A DNA stretch of 64,000 nucleotides from a virus. A program made the position numbers and the translations under genes. Below the pieces are notes generated by a model that saw only the letters and a list, made by a program, of their open reading frames with translations, was not told the DNA's origin and did no database searches. Of this stretch, positions 16,502 to 25,733 are shown one piece after another; positions within the stretch are counted from its first letter, which is position 1; each line of letters opens with the position of its first letter. The stretch lies in IMG/VR virus record IMGVR_UViG_3300027792_000013, positions 51,929-115,928 of that record. One strand, 5' to 3'.

Positions 16502-18628
16502 TCATTTTATTGTTTCAACTGTTGAAAACAAGTCTTTTTGTACTTTCAAAATTTTATCAAATTCTAAGTTAAAACTTTCTTCCCTATGGGATACCACATA
16601 AATAGTTTGACCCAAAGTCGTAAACAATTTCAAAATTTTTACTAGCCCATGTATACCTTCAAGATCTAAACTACTATCTAAGACCTCATCGAAAATAAGA
16701 AGGTTTATATCACAGCTGCTTTTCATTTTTGCGAAACTTGCGAATGTAAGTAGCAAGGACAAATCCAATCTTTGTCTTTCTCCTCCACTAAAATTTTCAT
16801 ACTCAACTTCCTCGTTTACTCTAATAAAGATTTTGCAATCCAAAGTTTCGTTAAACAAGACTGAGTACTCAGTTTCAAATATACTCAAAAATTCATTGAC
16901 TTTCGTATTTAAAACACTTAAATATTTGTTGATAATATATGATCTTATTCCTCCATCAGACAAGCTTTGTTCAATAATTTTCAGATACTTCAGAACTTCG
17001 TCTTTCTTAGTTAAAGTCGAATTGTGTTCCGTCAATAATTCTCTTTGTTCTTTAAGAAGATTTTCTTGGTTATCACTATTCATGACTTGTGGAACCACTG
17101 AATTAAATTCTTTTTCTAAACCAGCAATTTGACCTTCGATCCCTGAAATAGCCTTTAAAATTCTCTGTTGTTCATTTTGTGCTTCTTTTGCTGTCTCTAC
17201 TGCCTTTTTTATTTCTACAATCTTATCGTTGATAGCATATAATTCATCTTTTTTTGTCTGTATCAGATTTTCGTTTTTCTGTTTTTCTTCTTTGACTTTT
17301 GTGTTTAATTCATTAATGAGTTCATTCAATTTGGTTTCTAGTGCTTCAACCTCCTTTAATTCTGGTTTAATTTTCTCTGAGTATTCACTAGTAATTTTTT
17401 GTATCTCAGATTTTTCTATTGAATTGCATTTTCCTATTTTAACCCGCAGTTTTTGAATCTCTTCGTTGTTTGCTTTAATTTGTTCCTCTGCTTGTTTTAT
17501 TTTTTCTGCTTTTAATTCATCAGTAATTTCTTGGAAGCATAAAGGACATTTTGATTTGGTTTCATCACTTTTGAAAAAATTCAATAGTTTTGTTGGCTCA
17601 GCTAAATCTCTTTCCAATAATTTTATTTCTGTAGAATATTGATCAATATCTTTTTTTGTCTCATTTTTGATTTGGTTTGTATGTTCTTGTTGTTGGTTCC
17701 CATATCTTTCAATTTTAAGGTCGAGTTCTGATTTTTTAGTTTTAATGTTTGAAATTTTTTGGTCATATTCTTGTTTGATTTTTTGATTATAATCATCGTT
17801 TTCTAGAGTCATAATCTCATTTTGAAGATTTGTTCTTGAAACCAAAAGAGGTTCAATATTGTTTTCGATTAAACTCCGAGATTTTTTCTCTAATTCTTCA
17901 AGAGACAATTTAAATCCCAAAAGTTTATCTTTGTTTTCTTCAATTTCTCTTTTAATGATTTCCTTTTTTTTCTCAGCATTTTGTTTTTGATCTTCGTTAT
18001 AAGTTGTAATTCGTTTTAATTCTTGTTTGAGCGCTTCAATTTGAATCTCTACCTTTTCTTTTGCTATTTTGGTTTCCTGAATTTGAGTTCCGATTTTCTT
18101 TAGTTTTCCGCTATTAACTTCTTTCAGTTTTGACAAGATATTTAAATCAAATAACTGTTCAATAATTTCTCGTTTCTGTTGCAAAGGCAGGCGTAAAAAT
18201 GGAGTAAAATAACTGCTACCCATTGTTATGATTTGTCTAAAGATTTTTTCGTCGAAACCTAAAATTTGGGTCTCAAGATATTCTTGGTATTCCCTAGCTC
18301 CTAACTGTTTTACCATTTCATTGTTTTTATAGATTTCAAAAACAGCTGGTTTTTGTCCCCTAACAATTTTGTATTCAATATTATTTTTTGTAAAAATCTG
18401 TGTAACCAACAAGTTCTTTCCGGTATATCTATTGGTTAAATTCCCTAATACAATTTTTCTATATGGTTTTCCGAAAAAAACATAATTTAAGGCATCAACC
18501 AAAACTGATTTGCCTTGACCATTTTTACCGGTCATTAAAACCAAGTTGTTTTCTTCTAGATTGAATTCGATATCTGAATTCCCATATGATAAAAAATTCT
18601 TGAATGTTAATTTACCCAATCTAACCAT
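16502..18628 (-). CDS. 46: SbcC/Rad50-like recombination ATPase (T4 gp46-like)
   Basis: 708 residues in the Rad50 layout. Walker A GKNGQGKS is near residue 35. Two long coiled coils flank a zinc hook CPLC near 363. The ABC signature FSGGERQRL is near 613 and Walker B LLIFDEVLDSS near 644. With the gp47-like nuclease at 19002 it forms the complex that resects DNA ends for UvsX-driven recombination and degrades host DNA. The two genes are separated by one small gene and are read in the same transcript. Confidence 0.93.
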   Translation of the reverse strand: MVRLGKLTFKNFLSYGNSDIEFNLEENNLVLMTGKNGQGKSVLVDALNYVFFGKPYRKIVLGNLTNRYTGKNLLVTQIFTKNNIEYKIVRGQKPAVFEIYKNNEMVKQLGAREYQEYLETQILGFDEKIFRQIITMGSSYFTPFLRLPLQQKREIIEQLFDLNILSKLKEVNSGKLKKIGTQIQETKIAKEKVEIQIEALKQELKRITTYNEDQKQNAEKKKEIIKREIEENKDKLLGFKLSLEELEKKSRSLIENNIEPLLVSRTNLQNEIMTLENDDYNQKIKQEYDQKISNIKTKKSELDLKIERYGNQQQEHTNQIKNETKKDIDQYSTEIKLLERDLAEPTKLLNFFKSDETKSKCPLCFQEITDELKAEKIKQAEEQIKANNEEIQKLRVKIGKCNSIEKSEIQKITSEYSEKIKPELKEVEALETKLNELINELNTKVKEEKQKNENLIQTKKDELYAINDKIVEIKKAVETAKEAQNEQQRILKAISGIEGQIAGLEKEFNSVVPQVMNSDNQENLLKEQRELLTEHNSTLTKKDEVLKYLKIIEQSLSDGGIRSYIINKYLSVLNTKVNEFLSIFETEYSVLFNETLDCKIFIRVNEEVEYENFSGGERQRLDLSLLLTFASFAKMKSSCDINLLIFDEVLDSSLDLEGIHGLVKILKLFTTLGQTIYVVSHREESFNLEFDKILKVQKDLFSTVETIK

Positions 18629-18992
18629 TTTTAACCACCTTGATTCTATAGGATTTTATAGCTGTAAAAAATCGATGAAACAAATTTGGTTTTTTTCGTA
18701 AAGCTAAAAACTTTAATTGCACATCTGTGATAAGTGGTTCTAACCATTTGTCAATATTGGCTTGATTTGGTATGGGCAATTCAATAAAAGCTGAGTCTGT
18801 ATGATTAATATTATATAGCTCAGCTCTAACAAACTCTAGAAAATCCTTTAATTTATTTTGTTCATCTCTATTTTTTTCTTTTAACATTAACTGATAATAA
18901 GTAGCAAACCATTCCTTGGGATTATATTGTTTCTGTAATAGCCCCATGACAACCATATCATGAAAATGTTTCATATAAACTTCAGTTTCCAT
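18621..18992 (-). CDS. Hypothetical protein between genes 46 and 47
   Basis: 123 residues, mostly helical with many aromatic residues (QYNPKEWFATYYQLML), a GAGGC site and an 8-base overlap with the gp46-like gene. No family recognised. Its place suggests co-expression with the Mre11/Rad50-type pair. Confidence 0.65.
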   Translation of the reverse strand: METEVYMKHFHDMVVMGLLQKQYNPKEWFATYYQLMLKEKNRDEQNKLKDFLEFVRAELYNINHTDSAFIELPIPNQANIDKWLEPLITDVQLKFLALRKKPNLFHRFFTAIKSYRIKVVKNG

Positions 18993-19001
18993 TTTTTTGC
19001 C

Positions 19002-20003
19002 TCACTCAATCAGTGCTTCTTCATGTAATTTCAAAAACATTTGAACGAGAACGTCCTTGTTTATATTTGGATCTACAATAGTATCATCAAAATAACATTT
19101 TGCCATATCAATTACACTTGAAATTGATTCCAAACTTTTATTTTCAATAACAGCTCTGATATCGGCTTCAAGTTGAATCTCCTTTAATTCGAAAATATTT
19201 TGTTTTTTCAGAGACCCCACAAATGCTTCATATTTTTGTTTATCCGTTATTTTATATTGTACTAGCTTTACTATTTTGTTATTAAAATCTTTTTCTAGTA
19301 CTTTTATCATGTCTTGATCATCATTGTAAATGATTTTTTCGAAAATCTTTATGTTGGTTGGAACGAATTCTAGTTTACCATTGTCTTCTAAAATATAGTA
19401 ACCATGTTCATAATCAATTTCTCCCCAATCTAACTCCAGAATAGATCCGACATATAAAATATTGTTTTGTTGTTGACGTCTGTGCCAATGTCCACTAAAT
19501 ACCATCTCGTATTTAGAGAAGTCATTTTGGGATAATCCTTGTTTTGCTATAATTCCTCTTTGATATTCAAACCCAGAGATTTCAAAATGACCAAAACAAT
19601 AACGAGCACTAGCAAAATTAACGTTGCCCCAACCTAAAAACTGATATTTGTTTGATAGTAATAAATTATTCGAAACTACAATAAAATGTTTTTGATCTTC
19701 ACCTAAAATCTTTTTGATAACTAAAGGTGAATTAACATCACTTGTATTTCTATAGAAACAATCATGGTTACCTACAATTTGTATCCAAGAGACTTTTTTG
19801 TCTTTAATTGGTTCTATGATATCAGATATCATTTGCAAAAACGAAGTTGTTTTTATTCCTTTTTTGTCATTAAACACATCACCAAGTTGGACAATAGTTG
19901 TGTCTTTCGTTCTTGGATCTTCCCAAAACTTTTTGAAAAATTGTCCTAACCAATAGTCATGAATATCCGATTTCCCATAATGTAAATCACCTAAAATAAT
20001 CAT
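19002..20003 (-). CDS. 47: SbcD/Mre11-like nuclease (T4 gp47-like)
   Basis: 333 residues from the ATG at 20003, chosen because GGAGATTCAA precedes it; the longer frame would start at TTG inside this site. The phosphoesterase motifs are visible: ILGDLHYGK at 3-11, VQLGDVFNDKKG near 42, VGNHDCFY near 79, and FSGHWHRR near 171. It is the nuclease partner of the ATPase at 16502. Confidence 0.93.
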   Translation of the reverse strand: MIILGDLHYGKSDIHDYWLGQFFKKFWEDPRTKDTTIVQLGDVFNDKKGIKTTSFLQMISDIIEPIKDKKVSWIQIVGNHDCFYRNTSDVNSPLVIKKILGEDQKHFIVVSNNLLLSNKYQFLGWGNVNFASARYCFGHFEISGFEYQRGIIAKQGLSQNDFSKYEMVFSGHWHRRQQQNNILYVGSILELDWGEIDYEHGYYILEDNGKLEFVPTNIKIFEKIIYNDDQDMIKVLEKDFNNKIVKLVQYKITDKQKYEAFVGSLKKQNIFELKEIQLEADIRAVIENKSLESISSVIDMAKCYFDDTIVDPNINKDVLVQMFLKLHEEALIE

Positions 20004-20233
20004 TTGAATCTCCAATACTTAACATTTCGATTGATAAACTTTCTGTCCATAGATTCAACCAATCCATCTTTTTTAAATTTGTTTAAACATTTACATATTT
20101 GTTTGTTGATTCTTTTGACATTTCCCGATGTTGAATATTGCTGTAGCCAGGTCAAATATTTCATAGTTAATACATGAGTTCTTGTCCACTCAGATGTTAA
20201 AGTCGAACAAATAAAATGTCTTATTGTTATCAT
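20000..20233 (-). CDS. Small helix-turn-helix-like protein
   Basis: 77 residues, basic. The C-terminal 40 residues (KRINKQICKCLNKFKKDG, then a strand and NVKYWRFK) look like a winged helix. The ATG comes six bases after TATAAT, so the message is probably leaderless and this is the first gene of the gp47/gp46 transcript. It could be a regulator. Function not established. Confidence 0.6.
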   Translation of the reverse strand: MITIRHFICSTLTSEWTRTHVLTMKYLTWLQQYSTSGNVKRINKQICKCLNKFKKDGLVESMDRKFINRNVKYWRFK

Positions 20234-20239
20234 ATTGTT

Positions 20240-20268
20240 ATTATAAATGAAGTCATAAAAAAACTTTA
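20240..20268 (-). promoter_or_regulatory. Sigma-70-type promoter, leaderless start
   Basis: TAAAGT plus T run, 17-bp spacer, TATAAT, then AACAAT and the ATG of the gene at 20233. It drives the gp47-gp46 recombination group. Confidence 0.75.
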
Positions 20269-20284
20269 GAATGATTTTAAATTT

Positions 20285-20800
20285 TTATTGATTGGGATTA
20301 ATGGTTGTAAATTCATCTATCCACGCCAAAATTTTTCTGGTATTTTGTTGTTGAATTGGTTCTGGTTCGGATTCTTCTCGTAAAATAGGTTTTATTTTTT
20401 TGATATTGTTACGGATTCGAACTTCATACAAACTTTCATCACATAATTTGTCTTTCTCTTGTTTAATAATATCCAACTGGACGTGTTCTTTGTTTAGTTT
20501 TTGCATGGAACACGTCCAGATAATTTGGGTAAAAAACGCATAGGGATTTTTGGTTTTTTTGGGGTCAAAATTTCTAGCATATCTAATACAGTATTCAACC
20601 CCATCTTGAATCCAATCTTCTATCCAGGTATACCCACACCAATTGTATCGTCTTGCTATATTTTGGGCCAAAATCAAAAACATTCGAGCTAATTTGTCAT
20701 GAATTCTTGTTGATGAATCCTTCTTTTTATCTTCAATATATTTGCAAATCTCAATAAAAAACTCTTGATTGTTCAAATAAATATTTTTTTGTAGTTCCAT
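20285..20800 (-). CDS. 55: Late-transcription sigma factor (T4 gp55-like)
   Basis: 171 residues. The central part matches the conserved region of gp55: RYNWCGYTWIEDWIQDGVEY near residues 54-73, FDPKKTKNPYAFFTQI near 80-95, then a basic helix. It is the region-2-like part that reads the late -10 box. Its presence explains the TATAAATA boxes before the structural genes. The ATG follows TATAAT (20807) by six bases, so the mRNA is probably leaderless. Confidence 0.88.
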   Translation of the reverse strand: MELQKNIYLNNQEFFIEICKYIEDKKKDSSTRIHDKLARMFLILAQNIARRYNWCGYTWIEDWIQDGVEYCIRYARNFDPKKTKNPYAFFTQIIWTCSMQKLNKEHVQLDIIKQEKDKLCDESLYEVRIRNNIKKIKPILREESEPEPIQQQNTRKILAWIDEFTTINPNQ

Positions 20801-20806
20801 ATATTA

Positions 20807-20812
20807 ATTATA
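20807..20812 (-). promoter_or_regulatory. -10 box of the gp55 gene, leaderless start
   Basis: TATAAT on the minus strand, then TAATAT and the ATG at 20800. The T(T/A)AAGT box found elsewhere is absent; upstream there is only a weak TATAGA at the 17-bp distance. Confidence 0.5.
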
Positions 20813-20842
20813 ATATATTTTTCGTGGTTTCTATAAAAAATT

Positions 20843-23149
20843 TTAAATTTTTAAAAAAGTACTATACAAAATCGTGTTTTCATTGTATTGTTCTTTAAAA
20901 AATTTGGAGACATTAAATAAATTGTAGAAAAACAGCTTATTTTTTGTAGTTGTAACATTAAACTTTTTATTATTTAATAATAAGTCTTTATATTGTTTTA
21001 AATGATCAATAATTTTTTTTACTCTATAGAATGTAAGCGCTGTACAGCGCTTAGTGGCCTTTAGGCCACTAATAAAAATTTGTACTATCAATTTTACATC
21101 AATTTTTCTTTGCAATAAATTTGTACAATCAATAGTACAATCATTTGATAAACGAACGTTATTTTGTTTTTCTTCTTCGTTTCTAAACGGTTTTGTAAAT
21201 TCCATCCATTTTTTATCATATTCAGAATCTTGATCTGAAAATGATCCCATATATATATTTTTTTGTTTCAACATTACAGTTAACGTATTTAAGAATTCAA
21301 AAACGTTTTTATACTTTAATTGTAAACCTTTAGATTGATACATTCCAGTGTAAGTAAAACATTTATCCGATAAGTAGTTGTTATGAACTTTATCAATTAA
21401 AGGCACGTTGAAAATTACATATACATTTTCAACTTTGTCAGTACTTCTATATCCTAAACATCTACCCAAGGCCTGTTGAATCTTATCAGTAATCAATAGA
21501 TATACAATGTGGTTTTCGAAATTGCTACTATCAAAAAATTCATAGAGATTTTGTGTGCTTTTCAAAATTTGTGGAATAAATAGGGCTTTCATAGCTGTTA
21601 TTTCCTCTGGACTTGGATATGTAATCATTATTCCCACATTCTTTTTCGTTTTTGAGTTTTTCAGGTTTTCTTGAATGGTATTAATTCCTTTGATATTAAC
21701 TAAATTGAATTCTTGCCCCATACTATTACCAAAAAACAAATTGTCATCGATATCAAATAATTTACAAGCTAATTTTTTAGCAAATACGAGTCTATCTCTA
21801 CCAGACAAAACCAAATCAGATTTTTTAACAGAATTTAAACCTTCGACCCCAATGTAATGTAGTTTGGGTTCCAATATGTTGTGATTGATATCAAGTTTTT
21901 TTAGATCTGCTCCGGATTTTTCGCTAACATAGTCCATGATAACAGAACTCATTTTTTCAGTGCTTAGAATTATGTTAACCAAATTTTTTGACTGGAACCA
22001 ATATCGATCTCTGATTTCAACCACACTTTTTTGTTTATAAGTCTCAATTTCAAGGTATTCTGATTCAATTTTTATGCTTCTACATTTTTTTTCTTTAAGT
22101 AGTTTGTCAAATTGTCGAATTTTAGGATCTTCAATGTTTTTTATTTTATAAGTATTTGAAAGCGCCAACAATAACTTTTTGTCATAATTTTTATCATTTT
22201 GTTTTGTTACTATTTTTACTGGATTATATACATTTTGTTCACATTCATCTTGTACACAAATGCAAGCAAATCCATTGTATAACCAACTAATAGATGGCCA
22301 CAAATGTTCGAATTTTTTAGTTGTCATCAAAAAGATTCTATCTTTTTGTTTGAATTGATTGACCTGGGAATTGTATATATCCATAATCATTCTGTCTTCA
22401 TCGGCATCGATTAAACTTGAAGAATCGAGAAAGGCCCTAATTGATTTTGACTGTCTTTCGAATTCTGTTAAACTATTTTTGTAAGCTTCGATTTCTTCTG
22501 GGGTTTGTAGATTTCGTAATTCTGTGATACTATGATCAATGATTTTTTTAACACTGCGATGATCCACATCTACCATTTCAGTATATAGACTTTGGTACTC
22601 ATTTTTTATTCTTAACATGTCTTTTTGTAGTTCTTGATCGGCAACAAATCCACGTCTATTTTCGTATACAACATTCAAAATAATGTCAAGATTTGAATAG
22701 ATAATCATATACGGTTTTTGTAGTGTTATCATCAATTTTTCGATTTCTTCGAGTCTTTTATGAGTTGAACAACAAAATATATTGCCTAAACCTAACTCCG
22801 ATAATGCGCAATATGATTTTCCGGTTCCTTCGTTTGAAAGCACCAAATAGAAATTTCCATTGTATATAAGACTTTTGTAATCAATTGATTTATATACATC
22901 CTTAAAAAATTGTTTCAAATCTCGTTGCATTTGGTCTTTGTCCGGAGTTTGTATTTTATCAAAATCATTTTTAGAAAAGATCAGACTATGTTTATCATAA
23001 TGTTTACCGATTTGGGTTTCATCATTTTGTAAAATAAAATCGATGTTATTACTTTTACTGTTTTTACTAAATTGCATCGAATTTTCGAATTCGCCCCGAA
23101 AAATCAATTCCGGATGTAAATGTGATACTTGTGACAAAAATTCTTTCAT
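20843..23149 (-). CDS. SF2-like helicase/ATPase, phage-specific
   Basis: 768 residues. A nucleotide-binding loop SNEGTGKS is near residue 105, a DExx-like QDECEQN near 301, and QALGRCLGYR near 560, which fits helicase motif VI. The order and spacing suggest a superfamily 2 type helicase with inserted regions. It lies between gp55 and UvsW genes, so a replication role, perhaps at origins or branched DNA, is plausible. Exact family not recognised. The last fifth contains two adjacent GC-rich palindromes at the DNA level (21035-21071). Ribosome site GAGGCCAAAA before the ATG. Confidence 0.65.
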   Translation of the reverse strand: MKEFLSQVSHLHPELIFRGEFENSMQFSKNSKSNNIDFILQNDETQIGKHYDKHSLIFSKNDFDKIQTPDKDQMQRDLKQFFKDVYKSIDYKSLIYNGNFYLVLSNEGTGKSYCALSELGLGNIFCCSTHKRLEEIEKLMITLQKPYMIIYSNLDIILNVVYENRRGFVADQELQKDMLRIKNEYQSLYTEMVDVDHRSVKKIIDHSITELRNLQTPEEIEAYKNSLTEFERQSKSIRAFLDSSSLIDADEDRMIMDIYNSQVNQFKQKDRIFLMTTKKFEHLWPSISWLYNGFACICVQDECEQNVYNPVKIVTKQNDKNYDKKLLLALSNTYKIKNIEDPKIRQFDKLLKEKKCRSIKIESEYLEIETYKQKSVVEIRDRYWFQSKNLVNIILSTEKMSSVIMDYVSEKSGADLKKLDINHNILEPKLHYIGVEGLNSVKKSDLVLSGRDRLVFAKKLACKLFDIDDNLFFGNSMGQEFNLVNIKGINTIQENLKNSKTKKNVGIMITYPSPEEITAMKALFIPQILKSTQNLYEFFDSSNFENHIVYLLITDKIQQALGRCLGYRSTDKVENVYVIFNVPLIDKVHNNYLSDKCFTYTGMYQSKGLQLKYKNVFEFLNTLTVMLKQKNIYMGSFSDQDSEYDKKWMEFTKPFRNEEEKQNNVRLSNDCTIDCTNLLQRKIDVKLIVQIFISGLKATKRCTALTFYRVKKIIDHLKQYKDLLLNNKKFNVTTTKNKLFFYNLFNVSKFFKEQYNENTILYSTFLKI
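21035..21071. repeat. Two adjacent perfect palindromes inside a CDS
   Basis: An 18-bp perfect palindrome (arms AAGCGCTGT/ACAGCGCTT, 21035-21052) abuts a hairpin with arms TAGTGGCC and GGCCACTA around TTTA (21052-21071). Both are far richer in G+C than the flanks. They encode the residues around SGLKATKRCTALT of the helicase-like protein. Confidence 0.85.
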
Positions 23150-23171
23150 TTTTGGCCTCTATAATTTTAGA

Positions 23172-23423
23172 TCAAATTGTTGGAAACAAAGTAGATATTT
23201 TAGTAGCTATAGTTTCTGCGCTACTTTTGTCTTCAAAAAACAAATCAAATCTACTACCATCAACCCAAAACGAAAACCTATACAATTGAATTGTTTTTTT
23301 CGAATTGGGCACATTTGGATCAATAATTTCTTCTAGAGTTTCTTGTACATCCGAATAAGCAGACAGTAATGATTTTCGAAAACAATAACCCCCAACATTA
23401 ATAAAGTCTTTGGAATTGTCCAT
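23172..23423 (-). CDS. Hypothetical protein
   Basis: 83 residues behind a strong GGAGGATTAA site. It ends in a beta-rich part (RFSFWVDGSRFDLFFEDKSS). Not recognised. It lies in the UvsW operon. Confidence 0.6.
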   Translation of the reverse strand: MDNSKDFINVGGYCFRKSLLSAYSDVQETLEEIIDPNVPNSKKTIQLYRFSFWVDGSRFDLFFEDKSSAETIATKISTLFPTI

Positions 23424-23762
23424 TTAATCCTCCATATTTAATTTATCTTGTTTTATAGCATCAATCAATCCCATTTCACTTGTGGTAAATTTTCTGTATT
23501 GTTTTATTATGTCAATAATTTTTTCATAGATTCGTTCTTGTTCTATTTCTATTAATCTCATACGAATAGTAACATTGACATTTTCCGAAAAATAGAGATG
23601 TATTTCAGGTTCATCCGGTAATTTACAAAATGAGACCGATTTTAGTTCATCAAGAAAACCTAGGAATCTATTTTTTTCTAGTTCTATGATCAAAATAGAC
23701 AGATTGAAATTGTACTTTAAAAAAAATTTTTCCACTGTATGTGGTTCAATGTAAAAATTCAT
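23424..23762 (-). CDS. Hypothetical protein
   Basis: 112 residues, GGAGGATAACT site, directly abutting its neighbours. Helical with charged residues; no motif recognised. Co-transcribed with uvsW. Confidence 0.6.
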   Translation of the reverse strand: MNFYIEPHTVEKFFLKYNFNLSILIIELEKNRFLGFLDELKSVSFCKLPDEPEIHLYFSENVNVTIRMRLIEIEQERIYEKIIDIIKQYRKFTTSEMGLIDAIKQDKLNMED

Positions 23763-23764
23763 AG

Positions 23765-25291
23765 TTATCCTCCATTATTGTATTTTTCTAACCGTATTGT
23801 TTTTGTAACAACCGGAAATCCCTCTTTTTTATAGATTTTGAGTCTTTCTTTTCCGTGTTCATATGCTATATTATGACATGTTTTTTTTGGATTATTGAAA
23901 ACAAAGGTTAAATCATCAGTAAACTCTACGAAATTCATATTTTGCTTTGTATCTGATTTTCGTAGTCCCCTCCCAATTAACTGCAAAAGTCGAATCTGAG
24001 TTTTTATTGGAATTGGACAAACAACATTTGTTAATTCAATTATGTTTACGCCCATTCCGAAAATCTGAATTGAAGCCACAACTATACAATTTACAGAGGT
24101 TTCAATTTGTCTTCGTATTTTTTCTCTTTCAATGGCTGTTATACTACCGTCGATATAATACACTGGTCGATTTGAAATTTGTTTCAAAATGTTTTCAAGA
24201 TTTCTTCCGTATTCAATTCTATTGAAAACCACAAGTGTATTTCCATTTAATTTCGTTATAAACTCAGATATTAATTTATTGCGTTTTTCATGGCTCAATA
24301 TGTATGTTAATTCTCTTTGGTAATCGCGGTCACTATTTAAATATGATCCGCCTATTAGTCGGCATTCATCTAGTGGATATTTCAAAACAACATTATATAC
24401 CATTAGTTTTGCCAATACATTTTCTTCTATTAAAGTTTTTGTCTCTACAATTTCGTAAATGTTTCCTAAAAGTCCGGTGATTACATTTTTATGAGTTACG
24501 AATGAATCAAGACTTCCAGTTACTCCAAGTCTCCATGAAGCATTAATAGAGTTTTCACATATTTTTTTAATAGAATCAGTTTTTGCCTCGTGAACCTCAT
24601 CAATTATTAAAGATTTAAATTTGTGAAAATAGCTTTCGTCCTGGTCATAAATGCTTTGCCAGGTACTGATATAGATTTGTTTGTTGTCGTCTTTCTTTAC
24701 TCCACCTGTAATAGCATGAATCATATTTTCTATTTTACCATAATTTTTATTATATGCCAAAAAATCACTTTGCATTTGCAAAACTAAATTTATACGAGGA
24801 ACAACCAATAGGACCTTTTCATTTTTACTGAGTACATGTTCAAGTAGAAATTTAATGTAAAGGTAAATTGAAAAAGATTTTCCGCTTCCAGTTGGGCATT
24901 TGCCGACGAATTTTTGTTCTCGTAGAGCTCCCAAAACCAAATCGTGTTGATACCAACGTATATCAAAATTTCCTTTATATAATCCAATTTCTTTTTTTAT
25001 ATCTTCTAAATCAATTTTTTCAATTTGGAATTTCGGATCCAATTTATAAGGTATACTATATTTTTGCAGAATTTTCTCAACTTTATATAATAATCCAAGA
25101 TAAGTTGAAGATGTTCTCAAATTAAACAATCTAATTTTTCCATCCCATCTACCAGATTTATACATTGGCATAAACCAAGCATTTGGAACCATGAAAGTAA
25201 AACTTTCAGACAATGTTTGTTTTATTCCTTCGTCATCAGTATGAATCTTTATAAATGATTCATTTAGTTTTTCAATAAAAACATTATCCAT
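23765..25291 (-). CDS. uvsW: UvsW-like recombination helicase
   Basis: 508 residues from the ATG at 25291, preferred because TTGGAGGGAC precedes it; a longer frame to 25318 would overlap uvsY further and lacks a site. The N-terminal part (PMYKSGRWDGKIRLF near 40-55) matches UvsW's DNA-binding domain. Walker A CPTGSGKS is near 135, DEVH near 232, the motif III-like VTGSLDS near 255, and LIGRGLRKSD near 444. By family knowledge it unwinds R-loops and migrates branched DNA. Confidence 0.92.
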   Translation of the reverse strand: MDNVFIEKLNESFIKIHTDDEGIKQTLSESFTFMVPNAWFMPMYKSGRWDGKIRLFNLRTSSTYLGLLYKVEKILQKYSIPYKLDPKFQIEKIDLEDIKKEIGLYKGNFDIRWYQHDLVLGALREQKFVGKCPTGSGKSFSIYLYIKFLLEHVLSKNEKVLLVVPRINLVLQMQSDFLAYNKNYGKIENMIHAITGGVKKDDNKQIYISTWQSIYDQDESYFHKFKSLIIDEVHEAKTDSIKKICENSINASWRLGVTGSLDSFVTHKNVITGLLGNIYEIVETKTLIEENVLAKLMVYNVVLKYPLDECRLIGGSYLNSDRDYQRELTYILSHEKRNKLISEFITKLNGNTLVVFNRIEYGRNLENILKQISNRPVYYIDGSITAIEREKIRRQIETSVNCIVVASIQIFGMGVNIIELTNVVCPIPIKTQIRLLQLIGRGLRKSDTKQNMNFVEFTDDLTFVFNNPKKTCHNIAYEHGKERLKIYKKEGFPVVTKTIRLEKYNNGG

Positions 25292-25685
25292 GTCCCTCCA
25301 AAAATTTTTGATGATCAATAATATTTTTAATACACCAAACTCTCTCTCTGAAACTAATAATAACTTCTTTTAGATATTTTATGATTTCAGTTTGTAATTC
25401 AATAGTTTCTTTCAAGTTAGCAATTTCATAATCTCCATTGAGAAGCATATCTAATTCTTTATTTGTTTCTGGGATCAAAGTATGTTTACATTTATAATGT
25501 AACATTTTTGATGAAATTTTTATTGCCAATTCTTTTTGTAATTTGATAACCCTTTTGTTTTCATCTAATAGTAAATCAATGTAAAATTGGGTCAAATAAG
25601 GAGCTTTTGCCGCTTCATCAACCAGTTTTGTTTTGTCAATCCATAGTTCTTTTTTTGCTTTTTCTTGAAGTTCTTCAATTGTCAT
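25284..25685 (-). CDS. uvsY: UvsY-like recombination mediator
   Basis: 133 residues, close to the 137 of T4 UvsY. The N-terminus LQEKAKKELWIDKTKLVDEA follows the UvsY pattern (a short helix, then I-D-x-T-K-L and E-A-A), and the rest is helical. UvsY loads UvsX onto gp32-coated single-stranded DNA. It lies directly before uvsW, as in T4. No ribosome site is seen; a three-codon leaderless mini-frame (ATG GTA ATA TAA) ends at the start region, and coupling from it is possible. Confidence 0.82.
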   Translation of the reverse strand: MTIEELQEKAKKELWIDKTKLVDEAAKAPYLTQFYIDLLLDENKRVIKLQKELAIKISSKMLHYKCKHTLIPETNKELDMLLNGDYEIANLKETIELQTEIIKYLKEVIISFRERVWCIKNIIDHQKFLEGHG

Positions 25686-25704
25686 ATTATATTACCATTA
25701 TTGT

Positions 25705-25733
25705 ATTATAAATTAAAACTAAAAATAACTTTA
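25705..25733 (-). promoter_or_regulatory. Sigma-70-type promoter for uvsY-uvsW
   Basis: TAAAGT, 17-bp spacer, TATAAT; six bases later stands ATG GTA ATA TAA, then the uvsY ATG. The TAA of the upstream neck gene overlaps the -35 box. Confidence 0.72.

Noticed and set aside
25685-25698. Mini-frame ATG GTA ATA TAA before uvsY as a gene
   Set aside because: Only three codons; kept as a possible coupling element and not as a gene.
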